DNA from: Rhodococcoides fascians NBRC 12155 = LMG 3623
Lineage (GTDB): Bacteria > Actinomycetota > Actinomycetes > Mycobacteriales > Mycobacteriaceae
DNA: 64,000 nt
Direction of reading: 5' to 3'
NCBI RefSeq assembly: GCF_001894785.1
Contig: NZ_BCWW01000002.1
Coordinates: 310,001-374,000, forward strand
Shown: positions 26,116 through 34,186 of the stretch, piece by piece
Position numbering within the stretch: the stretch's first letter is position 1
Layout of the letters: the number at the start of each line of letters is the position of its first letter
The notes under the pieces: model-generated
Seen by the model: only the letters and a program-made list of their open reading frames with translations
What the model was told of the DNA's origin: nothing
Database searches by the model: none
Position numbers and translations under genes: made by a program

Positions 26116-27084
26116 GTGTCCCCACGGCGAAACAGGCAGCCGGCGAGCGCGGGGTCGGTGGTGATCGACTCGCGTCGCCGCGTTCTGTCGTCCCTGCTCG
26201 CTGTACAGCTGGTGCTCTATTCGGCCGCGTTCATCGCATCCTGGGCCGACACGAACGGTGCCGGGGCCATGGGTGAGATGTGGGCCGCAGTGGTCGCTGC
26301 GGTGGGATTCGTCGCGATCCTGTCTCGTCGACCAGGCCCGGTGCGGCAGGGGATCGCCATTGCGTGTGCGGCACTGGCTCCAGCGCTGACGATGCTGACC
26401 CATCAGAATCTCGCTGCCCAGGTGTGGGCGTTGATTCCAGCTATGTTTCTGGCGCTCTACCTGCGCGCGACGTATCCCGTCGTCGTGGCACGGGTCCTGT
26501 GTGTGGCGTTGGCTCTGCTGTCGGCCACGGCACTGCTGCTCGCGCCTGCCCCGGCACCGATGCTGTGGGGCGCGCTCTATGTCGTGTGCATTCTCGCTGC
26601 CGCCGAGGTGTTCGGTGCTCTCGGTGCCGCCCTCATCGCCGGCGCTCTCCGTGACCCGCTCACCGGGGTGTTCAACCGCGCCGGTGCCGTCGACGCGGCG
26701 ACAAATCTCGCTGCCCGAGCGGCTCGTCGATCAGAGAACATCGCCGCGATCGTGTTCGATGTCGACCACTTCAAAGCCGTCAACGACAGGGACGGCCACG
26801 CTGCGGGCGACCGCATCCTGATCGGGCTCGCCGACACGCTGACGGAGAAAACACCGGCCGGAAGTGTGATCGCCCGGCTCGGCGGCGACGAGTTCATCGT
26901 CCTCGTCGCCGGACTCGACACGGCGCAGATCGACACTCTCGCGCAGGAACTCGTCGACGGGCATGTCGTCTCGGTCACGTACGGTATCGCCGTCGGTTCC
27001 CCCGGACCCGACGCACTCGAGGCGCTGACCCAGGTTGCCGACGCCGACATGTACCGCCGAAAGATGCTGCGCCGCAGCCGCTGA
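26116..27084 (+). CDS. Membrane diguanylate cyclase (GGDEF) 2
   Basis: A 322-residue paralogue of the protein at 24934-25908 with the same plan: about six membrane helices, then GGDEF (about 170-322) with DPLTGVFNRAG, FDVDHFKAVND and RLGGDEF. The RxxD inhibitory site is again absent (PAGS). The two genes are divergent and clearly related, suggesting an inverted duplication. The start is a GTG with a GATGAG-like ribosome site. Its sensing role, if any, lies in the membrane part. Confidence 0.88.
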   Translation: MSPRRNRQPASAGSVVIDSRRRVLSSLLAVQLVLYSAAFIASWADTNGAGAMGEMWAAVVAAVGFVAILSRRPGPVRQGIAIACAALAPALTMLTHQNLAAQVWALIPAMFLALYLRATYPVVVARVLCVALALLSATALLLAPAPAPMLWGALYVVCILAAAEVFGALGAALIAGALRDPLTGVFNRAGAVDAATNLAARAARRSENIAAIVFDVDHFKAVNDRDGHAAGDRILIGLADTLTEKTPAGSVIARLGGDEFIVLVAGLDTAQIDTLAQELVDGHVVSVTYGIAVGSPGPDALEALTQVADADMYRRKMLRRSR

Positions 27085-27094
27085 CAGTGCTCGG

Positions 27095-27889
27095 TCAGGG
27101 CAGGATGGAATCGACGTAACCGCCGTCGACCCGCAGAGCGCCACCGGTGGTGGCCGACGCCTGATCCGAGCTCAAGTAGACGATCATGTTGCCGACTTCC
27201 TCGGGCTCGATCAGTCTGCCTATCAACGAGTTCGGGCGATGGTTCTTCATGAAGGTCGCCTGAGCCTCGTCCCACGGGAGGTCGTCGCCGACGAGCTCGG
27301 CCACGAAATCCTCCACCCCGCCGGTATGGGTGGGGCCGACGATGACGGAATTGACCGTAACTCCGGTCCCGGCAGCAGCTTTGGCGAATCCGCGACTCAC
27401 GGCCAGCAACGCGGTCTTCGTCATGCCGTAGTGGATCATCTCCTCGGGAATGACCACGGCGGAGTCGCTACAGATGTTCTGCACTCGGCCCCAACCGAAT
27501 TCCATCATCCCGGGCAGGTAGGTGCGGATCAGGCGGACGGCCGAGAGCACGTTGACCTCGAAGTAGCGACGCCATTCGTCGTCGTCGATCTCGAGGGCGG
27601 GCTTGGATCCGAAGATGCCGAGGTTGTTGACGAGGATGTCGACCGCGGGGACGCGCGCGGTGAGTAGCTCGACGCCCTCGGCGGTGGCGAGGTCGGCGGC
27701 GACGCCGATGACACGCGCGCCCGGAACGGTGTCGAGTATCTGCTGCTCGGCTGTGTCCACGGTGGCCTGCGAGCGCCCGTTGATCACCACCCGGGCACCC
27801 GACTGAGCAAGCGCCGTAGCGATCGCCAAGCCGATTCCCTGCGTGGAGCCGGACACCAGGGCGGTACGTCCGTCGAGATCGATGTGCAT
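27095..27889 (-). CDS. Short-chain dehydrogenase/reductase
   Basis: A 264-residue classical SDR. NAD(P) binding: GSTQGIG (about residues 13-19); NNLG; catalytic Ser with Y-G-M-T-K (HYGMTKTAL) at about 155. The substrate is unknown. The ATG at 27889 has a strong GAGGAGG ribosome site; the frame is open to 27943. It is convergent with the second diguanylate cyclase gene. Confidence 0.88.
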   Translation of the reverse strand: MHIDLDGRTALVSGSTQGIGLAIATALAQSGARVVINGRSQATVDTAEQQILDTVPGARVIGVAADLATAEGVELLTARVPAVDILVNNLGIFGSKPALEIDDDEWRRYFEVNVLSAVRLIRTYLPGMMEFGWGRVQNICSDSAVVIPEEMIHYGMTKTALLAVSRGFAKAAAGTGVTVNSVIVGPTHTGGVEDFVAELVGDDLPWDEAQATFMKNHRPNSLIGRLIEPEEVGNMIVYLSSDQASATTGGALRVDGGYVDSILP

Positions 27890-27954
27890 GGATCCTCCTC
27901 GTCGTGTCCGTTGTGAGCCTACGCCGTTATAGCGCGTATGCAACTAATTTGGGA

Positions 27955-27981
27955 TTAGCACTCTCGGGCGTCGGGTGCCAA
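27955..27981. promoter_or_regulatory. CIRCE-like inverted repeat
   Basis: TTAGCACTC, a 9-base spacer, then GGGTGCCAA. The HrcA-binding CIRCE element is TTAGCACTC-N9-GAGTGCTAA: the left arm is perfect and the right arm matches 7 of 9, with exact spacing. It lies 64 bases before the small membrane protein start at 28045 and 66 bases before the SDR start on the other strand. Confidence 0.5.
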
Positions 27982-28044
27982 AATGGAGAGGCATACTTTC
28001 GTGCAACAAACCCCAGCTCAGCGAGCCTGAGGAAGGAGAGAACA

Positions 28045-28368
28045 GTGACAGTGACATCCCCCGATTTCGACGCTCACGACATGGATGACGTGCCGCCGCG
28101 GTGGTGGAATCGACATATTCGCACCCGAACGCAGGTGACCGAGATCGCCGTGATGTTCGGCGCTCTGTCGATCGTGTCGTTCTGGGCAGCCGGCCTCGGC
28201 ATCGCAGCCGGCCTGATCGCCATCGTGTCCGCGCTGTGGGCGGATCGAAGCCCGGATCTCTCCGGGCCGCGCGCCGAACGCAGCGATACCGCGCTCGCCA
28301 TCGGCACCGGAGCGGTCGGCGTTCTCATCGGTCTCGGCTTCCTGTTGATGGTGCTGCCGCACTGGTGA
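28045..28368 (+). CDS. Small two-helix membrane protein downstream of a CIRCE-like site
   Basis: A 107-residue protein: polar N-terminus with DDVPPRWWNRH, two or three membrane helices (about 33-62 and 80-104) and a short loop with DRSPDLSGPRAERSD. The GTG at 28045 follows an AGGAAGGAGAG ribosome site. A hairpin terminator follows at 28382. Homologues of unknown function are common in actinobacteria in my recollection, which is not checked. The CIRCE-like site suggests heat-shock control. Confidence 0.7.
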   Translation: MTVTSPDFDAHDMDDVPPRWWNRHIRTRTQVTEIAVMFGALSIVSFWAAGLGIAAGLIAIVSALWADRSPDLSGPRAERSDTALAIGTGAVGVLIGLGFLLMVLPHW

Positions 28369-28381
28369 GGTGAGGGTTCGT

Positions 28382-28420
28382 GGCGAGAGCCGGTCGACGA
28401 CGCGTCGGCCGGCTCTCGCC
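28382..28420. terminator. Hairpin terminator
   Basis: A perfect 12-bp stem (GGCGAGAGCCGG and its complement) around a 15-base loop, 14 bases after the stop of the small membrane protein gene. Confidence 0.8.
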
Positions 28421-28481
28421 GTCTTCGGCAACATTTCGGCAAGTATCTGCGACGGTCCGTTGCACTAACGGGATTTGTATG

Positions 28482-28499
28482 TGACGCTCTGTAGCGTAA
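28482..28499. promoter_or_regulatory. Probable TetR operator before the AurF-like gene
   Basis: An 18-bp near-palindrome, TGACGCT-CTGT-AGCGTAA, with perfect ACGCT/AGCGT arms, 33 bases before the oxygenase start. The convergent TetR gene is the natural candidate to bind it. Confidence 0.55.
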
Positions 28500-28531
28500 A
28501 GATTGTTCGGGACGCAGGCGGAAGGACCACC

Positions 28532-29500
28532 ATGACTGCAGTCGACGACGCACGAACGCACTACCGAGACACCTTGCACTCCTTGTCGACGGCATCGGTG
28601 CATCAGCACTTCGACGCCTTCCTCGACATTCCCTGGGACGAGCCCGAATACGCGATCGTTCCCAACGATCCCCGGTGGGTACTCCCGGACGAGGATCCGC
28701 TCGGACACACGGACTGGTACAAGTCGCTTCCCCTGGATCGGCAGATCCACATCGGTATGTATCGCCAGGCCAGCATGGTCAAGGTGGGACTGCAGTTCGA
28801 GCAGATCCTCATCAGCGGCCTCATGCAGTACGCCCTCACGCTGCCCAACGACTCGCCGGAATTCCGGTACTCGACGCACGAGGCCACCGAAGAGTGCCAC
28901 CACACCCAGATGTTCCAGGAGTTGGTGAACCGCATCGGCATCGACGTGCCGGGCGGACCCGGATGGTTCCGCAAGATCGTGCCGATGCTCACGGTGTTCG
29001 CCAGTCGCTCGGCACCGTTCGGATTCTTCGTCGGCGTCCTCGCGGGCGAAGAGCCGATCGACCACATGCAGAAGGGCGTTCTGCGCGGGGGCGCAGTCGG
29101 CCACCCGTTGGTCCAGCGCGTGATGCAGATCCACATCGCCGAGGAAGCCCGCCACATCGGCTTCGCGCATCAGTACCTGCGGTACAAGGCTCCTCGCCTC
29201 GGCCCCGTCGAGAAGGCGTCGATCTCGATCCTGACGCCCGTGATCATGCGGCTGCTGTGCGACGTCATCATGAAGCCGAGCAAGCAGATGCGACGCGAAC
29301 TCGACATCCCCGACGAGGTCGTCGACGCCGTGTGGTGGAACAGCGAGCCGTCACGAAAGGCATTGCGGGACACGTTCGGTGACGTGCGGATGCTCGCCGG
29401 TGAACTGGGACTGATGAACCGCGTCTCCAAGCGCGTGTGGCGCGCCCTCGGAATCGACGGACGGCCGTCGCGCTACCGCAGTGAGCCCTCGTTCGGCTGA
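28532..29500 (+). CDS. AurF-like diiron oxygenase
   Basis: A 322-residue ferritin-like protein of the p-aminobenzoate N-oxygenase (AurF) family. Diiron ligands are visible as Glu in LQFEQ, the EECHH motif (THEATEECHHTQ) and EEARH (HIAEEARHIGFA). Family members oxidise amines or hydroxylate acyl substrates; in mycolic actinobacteria their substrates are mostly unknown. The ATG at 28532 follows GGAAGGA. A likely TetR operator lies upstream, and the 3' end overlaps the TetR gene by 28 bases on the other strand. Confidence 0.87.
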   Translation: MTAVDDARTHYRDTLHSLSTASVHQHFDAFLDIPWDEPEYAIVPNDPRWVLPDEDPLGHTDWYKSLPLDRQIHIGMYRQASMVKVGLQFEQILISGLMQYALTLPNDSPEFRYSTHEATEECHHTQMFQELVNRIGIDVPGGPGWFRKIVPMLTVFASRSAPFGFFVGVLAGEEPIDHMQKGVLRGGAVGHPLVQRVMQIHIAEEARHIGFAHQYLRYKAPRLGPVEKASISILTPVIMRLLCDVIMKPSKQMRRELDIPDEVVDAVWWNSEPSRKALRDTFGDVRMLAGELGLMNRVSKRVWRALGIDGRPSRYRSEPSFG

Positions 29501-30210
29501 GCTGCCTGGGGGCCGGTGACAGATTCGAGAGGGACTTGGGGTATCGCGATTCCGCGGGATGCCCCAAGTCCTTTGACCTGCAGCCAGATGGTGTCGGCCA
29601 GGAACGTCGCGAAATGATCCAGGCCGGTGCGTGATTCGGTTTGCGCGCTCCAGCTGCGCACCGCGCCCATGCATCCGGAGACCAGTCCCGCGACCCACGG
29701 GCGTACCAGCGACCAATCCTCCGGCGACAGATCCGCATTCACCAACGCGAGGAACGCCGCGACGCTGACCTCCAGCTGCTCGGCGAGCAGGGCATTGGTC
29801 TCCTCGAGCGGACTGGGCGACTCGGCACTGACATCCTGCTCGACGAAACGCGTCCACGCGGGGTGCTCGGCGACCCAGCGGACGTAGGTACTCACCACAC
29901 GATGCACCACATCGCGTGGTGTGCCGGTCAACGCGAACGAGGCGACCAGCGCAGCGCTCAACTGCTTGCAGATGGCACGTTGAATCGCGGTGTCGAGATC
30001 GGTGCGATCGTTGAAATAGCGGTAGAGGCCGGTGCGATGAACGCCCGCCTCGGCCGAGATCTGTGCAGTGGTCAGACGCTCCCCGGGAGCGATGTCACGG
30101 GCCAGTACCGTCATCGCGGCCTCGATGATGTGGCGTCGACGATCGGTGTTGTGCTGTTCCCACCGCCGCTTGCGGCCATCGGCCTTCGGTCGTGCGCCAC
30201 CGTCACTCAT
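29473..30210 (-). CDS. TetR-family regulator next to the AurF-like gene
   Basis: A 245-residue regulator: basic leader, helix-turn-helix (about 38-80, LTTAQISAEAGVHRTGLYRYF), then a helical ligand domain. It is convergent with and overlaps the oxygenase gene, so it most likely represses it through the palindrome at 28482. The ATG at 30210 (MSDGGARPK) was preferred; the frame is open upstream to 30267. Confidence 0.86.
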   Translation of the reverse strand: MSDGGARPKADGRKRRWEQHNTDRRRHIIEAAMTVLARDIAPGERLTTAQISAEAGVHRTGLYRYFNDRTDLDTAIQRAICKQLSAALVASFALTGTPRDVVHRVVSTYVRWVAEHPAWTRFVEQDVSAESPSPLEETNALLAEQLEVSVAAFLALVNADLSPEDWSLVRPWVAGLVSGCMGAVRSWSAQTESRTGLDHFATFLADTIWLQVKGLGASRGIAIPQVPLESVTGPQAAQPNEGSLR

Positions 30211-30263
30211 GCTGCATGGTCTCATGTTCCACGGGCTGCTGTGGGCGCGTTGGGGTTCGGAGG

Positions 30264-30620
30264 TCACTCGTGCGGGGGTTCACCGGTGACCTTGTGGTCG
30301 GCAAAATTGAGGCCCTCACGCACCAGCCGAGCGAGGTGCCCGTCGACCAGGTTGTAGATGACGTTGCGCCCGTCGCGGCGAGTCTCGACCAGGCCGGTGA
30401 ACCGGAGCTTGGCCAGATGTTGGCTGACGGCAGTGCGGGACGTGCCGGTGGCCGCGGTGAGCTCGCTGACGTCGGCGGGGCCGCGATCGAGTAGCCAGAG
30501 TATGTGCAGCCGAGTGGGATCGGACAGCATCCGGAACGTGTCGGTTGCTGTCGCCAGTCGCGCGGAGTCGGGTTGTGCCTCGTGATGGAGACTGATGCGC
30601 TGTTCCTTCTTCGGTGGCAT
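30264..30620 (-). CDS. ArsR/SmtB-family regulator
   Basis: A 118-residue winged-helix repressor: MLSDPTRLHILWLL, recognition helix SRTAVSQHLAKLRFTGLV and wing RRDGRNVIYNL. The SmtB alpha-3 cysteine site is missing. The last helix has D-G-H ... DH, a partial alpha-5 metal site, and a His-containing tail, so metal sensing is possible but incomplete. It has a good ribosome site (AAAGGAGA) and lies 30 bases after the MFS gene in one operon, which it probably represses via the palindrome at 31869. Confidence 0.87.
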   Translation of the reverse strand: MPPKKEQRISLHHEAQPDSARLATATDTFRMLSDPTRLHILWLLDRGPADVSELTAATGTSRTAVSQHLAKLRFTGLVETRRDGRNVIYNLVDGHLARLVREGLNFADHKVTGEPPHE

Positions 30621-30650
30621 CGAGGTGTCTCCTTTGTGGACGGCGTCTCC

Positions 30651-31895
30651 TCATGCGGAGGCGGCGACCGGGATTCGGGAGCGACTCCACAGGCGTGCTG
30701 CGGACAGTGCCGCAAGTGTAGCCAAGGCCGTGAGCACCGTCGCCGCGGCGAGCAGTCCGAACTGCGCCCCGACCCAACCGGCCAACGGATACGTGAGCAG
30801 AAACGCCGCATGGGACAGGGAGAACTGAGCGGCGAAGATCGAGGTTCGGCTGTGTTCGTCCGACTCTCGTCGCAAGATCCTCGCCGACGGCGTGTTGATC
30901 AGCGAGGTGCCGATACCCAGGATCGACCACGTGATCGCCAGGGTGGTCCACGCGGTCGGTCCGCCGCCGAGAGTGGCCACGAGTGCTGCGGCTGCGGTGC
31001 CGACGACAGCGACGGCGGCACCGGCGAGCATGAGGCGATGGTCGGAGATCCGCTCGAGGGCTTTCGGAACGAGCAGCGCCGCCGCCATCGACCCCGCACC
31101 GAAACAGCCGAGTGCGACAGCCAATTGGGTGCTCGAGCCGCCGAACAGATCACGAACGTAGACAACGGTATTGACGAGTACGAGAGCCGTGGCTGCGGCG
31201 ACCACGATGTTCAGTGCCAGCAGACCCTGGAGTTCCCGCTGCCGGACGAACGCCGCTATGCCGTCGAGCGGTTTCTTGTGTTGTGGTGCAGCGTATCTGG
31301 GAAGGGCTGTGCCGATCACCATCGCTGCGGAGGCGACGAACCCCACCGCCGTCCCGACGAACAGGGTGTGGAAGGTGACGACCGTCAGCAGTGCGGCGGC
31401 GATCAGCGGGCTCACCAGGGACTCGAGGTCGTAGGCCAGGCGGGAGAGCGTGAGCGCGCGGGTGTACTGCTGTGCGTCCGGCACGACGGACGGGATGACG
31501 GCCTGAAAGGTGGGTGTGAACGTGGCCGACGCCGCCTGCAGCACGAATATCAGGACGTAGACCTGCCACACCTGATCGACGAAGGGCAGCGCCAGCGCGG
31601 TGAGCGCTCGAATGGCGTCCGCGATGACGAGGACGAGCTTGCGCGGCACTGAGCCGGTCAGTGACGAAACAACCGGCGCAACAACCACATACGAGATCAT
31701 CTTGATCGCCAATGCGGTGCCGAGGACGGCTCCGGCGGCGCTGCCGGCGATGTCGTAGGCCAAGAGCCCGAGCGCCACCGTCAACAACCCGGTGCCCACG
31801 AGTGCGACCACCTGTGCGGTGAACAGGCGTCGGAAAGTGTGATTGTGCCGAAGCATGCGTTCACTGTACATATGCGTGCGCACTTGCGCACTCAT
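30651..31895 (-). CDS. MFS efflux transporter paired with ArsR
   Basis: A 414-residue major facilitator with 12 predicted membrane helices and no signature loop that names its substrate. The gene pair MFS-ArsR suggests efflux of a metal or a small toxic compound. The first ATG (31895) lies inside an operator-like palindrome; ATGs at 31871 and 31856 (MYSERM and MLRHN) are alternative starts, and none has a clear ribosome site, so a leaderless mRNA is possible. Confidence 0.85.
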   Translation of the reverse strand: MSAQVRTHMYSERMLRHNHTFRRLFTAQVVALVGTGLLTVALGLLAYDIAGSAAGAVLGTALAIKMISYVVVAPVVSSLTGSVPRKLVLVIADAIRALTALALPFVDQVWQVYVLIFVLQAASATFTPTFQAVIPSVVPDAQQYTRALTLSRLAYDLESLVSPLIAAALLTVVTFHTLFVGTAVGFVASAAMVIGTALPRYAAPQHKKPLDGIAAFVRQRELQGLLALNIVVAAATALVLVNTVVYVRDLFGGSSTQLAVALGCFGAGSMAAALLVPKALERISDHRLMLAGAAVAVVGTAAAALVATLGGGPTAWTTLAITWSILGIGTSLINTPSARILRRESDEHSRTSIFAAQFSLSHAAFLLTYPLAGWVGAQFGLLAAATVLTALATLAALSAARLWSRSRIPVAASA

Positions 31896-31898
31896 ATG
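31869..31898. promoter_or_regulatory. ArsR-type operator palindrome
   Basis: Two 14-base arms, CATATGCGTGCGCA and TGCGCACTCATATG, separated by two bases and complementary at 13 of 14 positions. The ATATG/CATAT ends are typical of ArsR/SmtB operators. It covers the first codons of the MFS gene, so binding of the downstream ArsR would block the operon. Confidence 0.7.
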
Positions 31899-31991
31899 TT
31901 TTATTGAAGATGCACCGACGAACGCCCCACGAAGGGGCTATTTTCTGTAGCGTTGTCGGTTGTCGGCTCAACGAATATCCAGGGGTGGTCA

Positions 31992-33218
31992 ATGGCCGAT
32001 CAGCGCACGTATCCAGTGGGGCAACTGGCACGCGCCATCGACCAGCTGCCGTCGATGATCGGCTACTGGGACAGCTCGGAGCGCAACGTCTTCGCCAACA
32101 AGGTCTATGCCGACTACTTCGGCATCGAGCCGGCGCGCCTGGTCGGTATGCACATCAGCGAGCTCCTCGGTGAGGGGCTGTACGAACTGAACAGGCCCTA
32201 CATTTCCGGAGCTCTCGCCGGCGAGCAACAACAGTTCGACCGCACACTCATCGACGTCAACGGCGTCGTACGCGTCACCCAGGCCACCTACGTTTCCGAC
32301 TTCGTCGACGGCGTCGTCGTCGGGTTCACGGAAATGGTCGTCGACGTCAGCGCCCGAGCCGAAGCCGAACGTGAACGCGACCGCGCCGTGCGCCTCTTCC
32401 AGATCGCGATGGAGTACGCACCAATTGGCAAAGCGCTACTGACAACCGACGGCCGCTGGCTGCAAGTGAACAAAGCGCTGTGCGATCTCCTCGGATACAC
32501 CTCGGAAGAACTGCTGCAGAAAACTTTTCGAGACCTCACGCATCCCGACGACATCGCGATGGCAGACCACCACCTTGCCGGTTTGGCCGACGGGACGCTC
32601 ACCAGCGTGGCATCGGAGAAGAGATACATCCGCAAGGACGGAGCCACCATCTGGGTCCAGCGGAACGCCACCGTGGTACGAGACAACGACGACGGCGACA
32701 TCATCATCGCGCAGATCCAGGACATCACCGCACGCAAAACTGCCGAGGCGGCACTCGAGCGCCAACTGTTGATCGACGACCTGACCGGCCTGGCCAATCG
32801 CCGACGGTTGATGGCAGAACTTCAGGCCCTCAAGGAAGCCGCCGACGAGAACCCGGTCGGAATCCTGTTCGTCGACATCGACTCCTTCAAATCCGTCAAC
32901 GATCGATACGGCCACGCAGTAGGCGACCGACTGCTCGCCGCCATCGGAGCCCGCATCCGCGCCAACCTCCGCGCCGGAGACATCGCCTGCCGCACCGGAG
33001 GCGACGAATTCGTCGCTCTGCTGCGTAGCTCCCGATCGGCCGACAGCGTCGAACGCCTCGCCGCACGAGTGCGGGTGCTACTGGCCGGCCCGTACCTCAT
33101 CGACGGTGTTCCGGTACCCGCATCGGTCAGCGTCGGATGGAGCTGGGACAAACCCGTCAGCCCCGAAAAATTACTGCACATCGCGGACGAACGCATGTAC
33201 TCGTCGAAACGACGCTGA
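31992..33218 (+). CDS. PAS-PAS-GGDEF diguanylate cyclase
   Basis: A 408-residue soluble protein: two PAS domains (about 10-125 and 130-255; the second is followed by a PAC segment, RKDGATIWVQRNATV ... ITARK) and a GGDEF domain (about 260-408) with DDLTGLANRRRL, DIDSFKSVND and RTGGDEF. Unlike the two membrane cyclases, it keeps the RxxD inhibitory site (RAGD five residues upstream of GGDEF), so product inhibition is expected. The ATG at 31992 follows GGGGTGG. It is divergent from the MFS gene. Confidence 0.9.
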   Translation: MADQRTYPVGQLARAIDQLPSMIGYWDSSERNVFANKVYADYFGIEPARLVGMHISELLGEGLYELNRPYISGALAGEQQQFDRTLIDVNGVVRVTQATYVSDFVDGVVVGFTEMVVDVSARAEAERERDRAVRLFQIAMEYAPIGKALLTTDGRWLQVNKALCDLLGYTSEELLQKTFRDLTHPDDIAMADHHLAGLADGTLTSVASEKRYIRKDGATIWVQRNATVVRDNDDGDIIIAQIQDITARKTAEAALERQLLIDDLTGLANRRRLMAELQALKEAADENPVGILFVDIDSFKSVNDRYGHAVGDRLLAAIGARIRANLRAGDIACRTGGDEFVALLRSSRSADSVERLAARVRVLLAGPYLIDGVPVPASVSVGWSWDKPVSPEKLLHIADERMYSSKRR

Positions 33219-33260
33219 CCCCTCGTGCGGCTCCCCGACGTTCGGCTGACCCCTCGCCAT

Positions 33261-33317
33261 GGCGGATCAATGTGGCTTGCAGTCGCTTGGAGTGCAACAA
33301 AGTCGCATTGATCCGCC
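33261..33317. terminator. Nested hairpin between convergent genes
   Basis: Perfect 12-base outer arms (GGCGGATCAATG and its complement) flank 33 bases that contain a second inverted repeat (TTGCA/TGCAA). It lies between the 3' ends of the PAS-GGDEF and DeoR genes and can act in both directions. A 12-base direct repeat (GCTGACCCCTCG) occurs just before it at 33214 and 33245. Confidence 0.7.
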
Positions 33318-33410
33318 GGTAGGGGGTGAGCGGGGCGGCGGGGATGCGGGGACCGGATTGTTCGCGTCTGCGTCGTCTGCACGGCGTCGACCCGCCCGAA
33401 GGGGTGCGGA

Positions 33411-34172
33411 CTACGCGAGCACCACTTCCACGCCACTGTCACGGAAGGCCTCGATCTGCTCCGGCGCGGCATCGGAATCGGTGATGAGCGTGGTGCCCGG
33501 CGGAATCGGGGCCCAGGCGTGAAAGGGCTTCTGGCCGAGCTTGGTCGAATGCGCCAGGATGTACGTCGTCGTGGCACGTTCCATCATCAACTCCTTGAGT
33601 TGAGTCTGCTCGTAACCCGCTTCGCAGATCCCGAAATCGGCGGCGACGGCGTCGGCACCGAGGAACGCCCGATCGAAGGACACTCGTCGCAGCGACGCCT
33701 CGGCGAGAGGACCGACGAAACCCTGGCTCAGGTGCCGTAATGTGCCGCCGATGCACTCGACGTGCACCTCGTCGGCGTCGGCCAACGCCTCGAGCGCCGT
33801 CAATCCAGCCGCGATGACGGTGAGGTCGACGGCATGACGCAGATATTCCGCCATGGCACCGACCGTCGTTCCCGCGTCGAGCAGGACGGTTTCCCCGGGC
33901 TGCACGCACTCCGCGGCCTTGGCCGCGATGAGCCGCTTGGCCTCGTATCCCTCGAGGGAGCGTTGCTTCACCGACGCCTCGTGACGGCTGCCGATGGCAA
34001 TGGCCCCGCCGTAGGTGCGGGCCAGAAGCCCCTGCTTGGTGAGGTGATCGAGATCGCGCCTGATGGTCGAGGCCGTCACCTGGAACAGTGACGACAGCTC
34101 GTCGACGCTGGTGAGGCCACCGGACTTGGCCAGCCGGACGATCTCGCCGCGCCGCGCTTCCGATGCTCGCAC
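33411..34172 (-). CDS. DeoR-family regulator of the sugar-acid cluster
   Basis: A 253-residue repressor: N-terminal winged helix (RRGEIVRLAKSGGLTSVDEL ... ASTIRRDLDHLTKQGLL, residues 7-55) and the DeoR sugar-phosphate sensor domain (about 75-235; DAGTTVGAMAEYL). It is the last gene of the kinase-pdxA-deoR operon, 14 bases after pdxA. It is the natural candidate to bind the TGCG-N7-CGCA boxes at 36410 and 40062, with a phosphorylated intermediate as inducer. Confidence 0.9.
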   Translation of the reverse strand: MRASEARRGEIVRLAKSGGLTSVDELSSLFQVTASTIRRDLDHLTKQGLLARTYGGAIAIGSRHEASVKQRSLEGYEAKRLIAAKAAECVQPGETVLLDAGTTVGAMAEYLRHAVDLTVIAAGLTALEALADADEVHVECIGGTLRHLSQGFVGPLAEASLRRVSFDRAFLGADAVAADFGICEAGYEQTQLKELMMERATTTYILAHSTKLGQKPFHAWAPIPPGTTLITDSDAAPEQIEAFRDSGVEVVLA

Positions 34173-34186
34173 CTACTACCCCCTCG

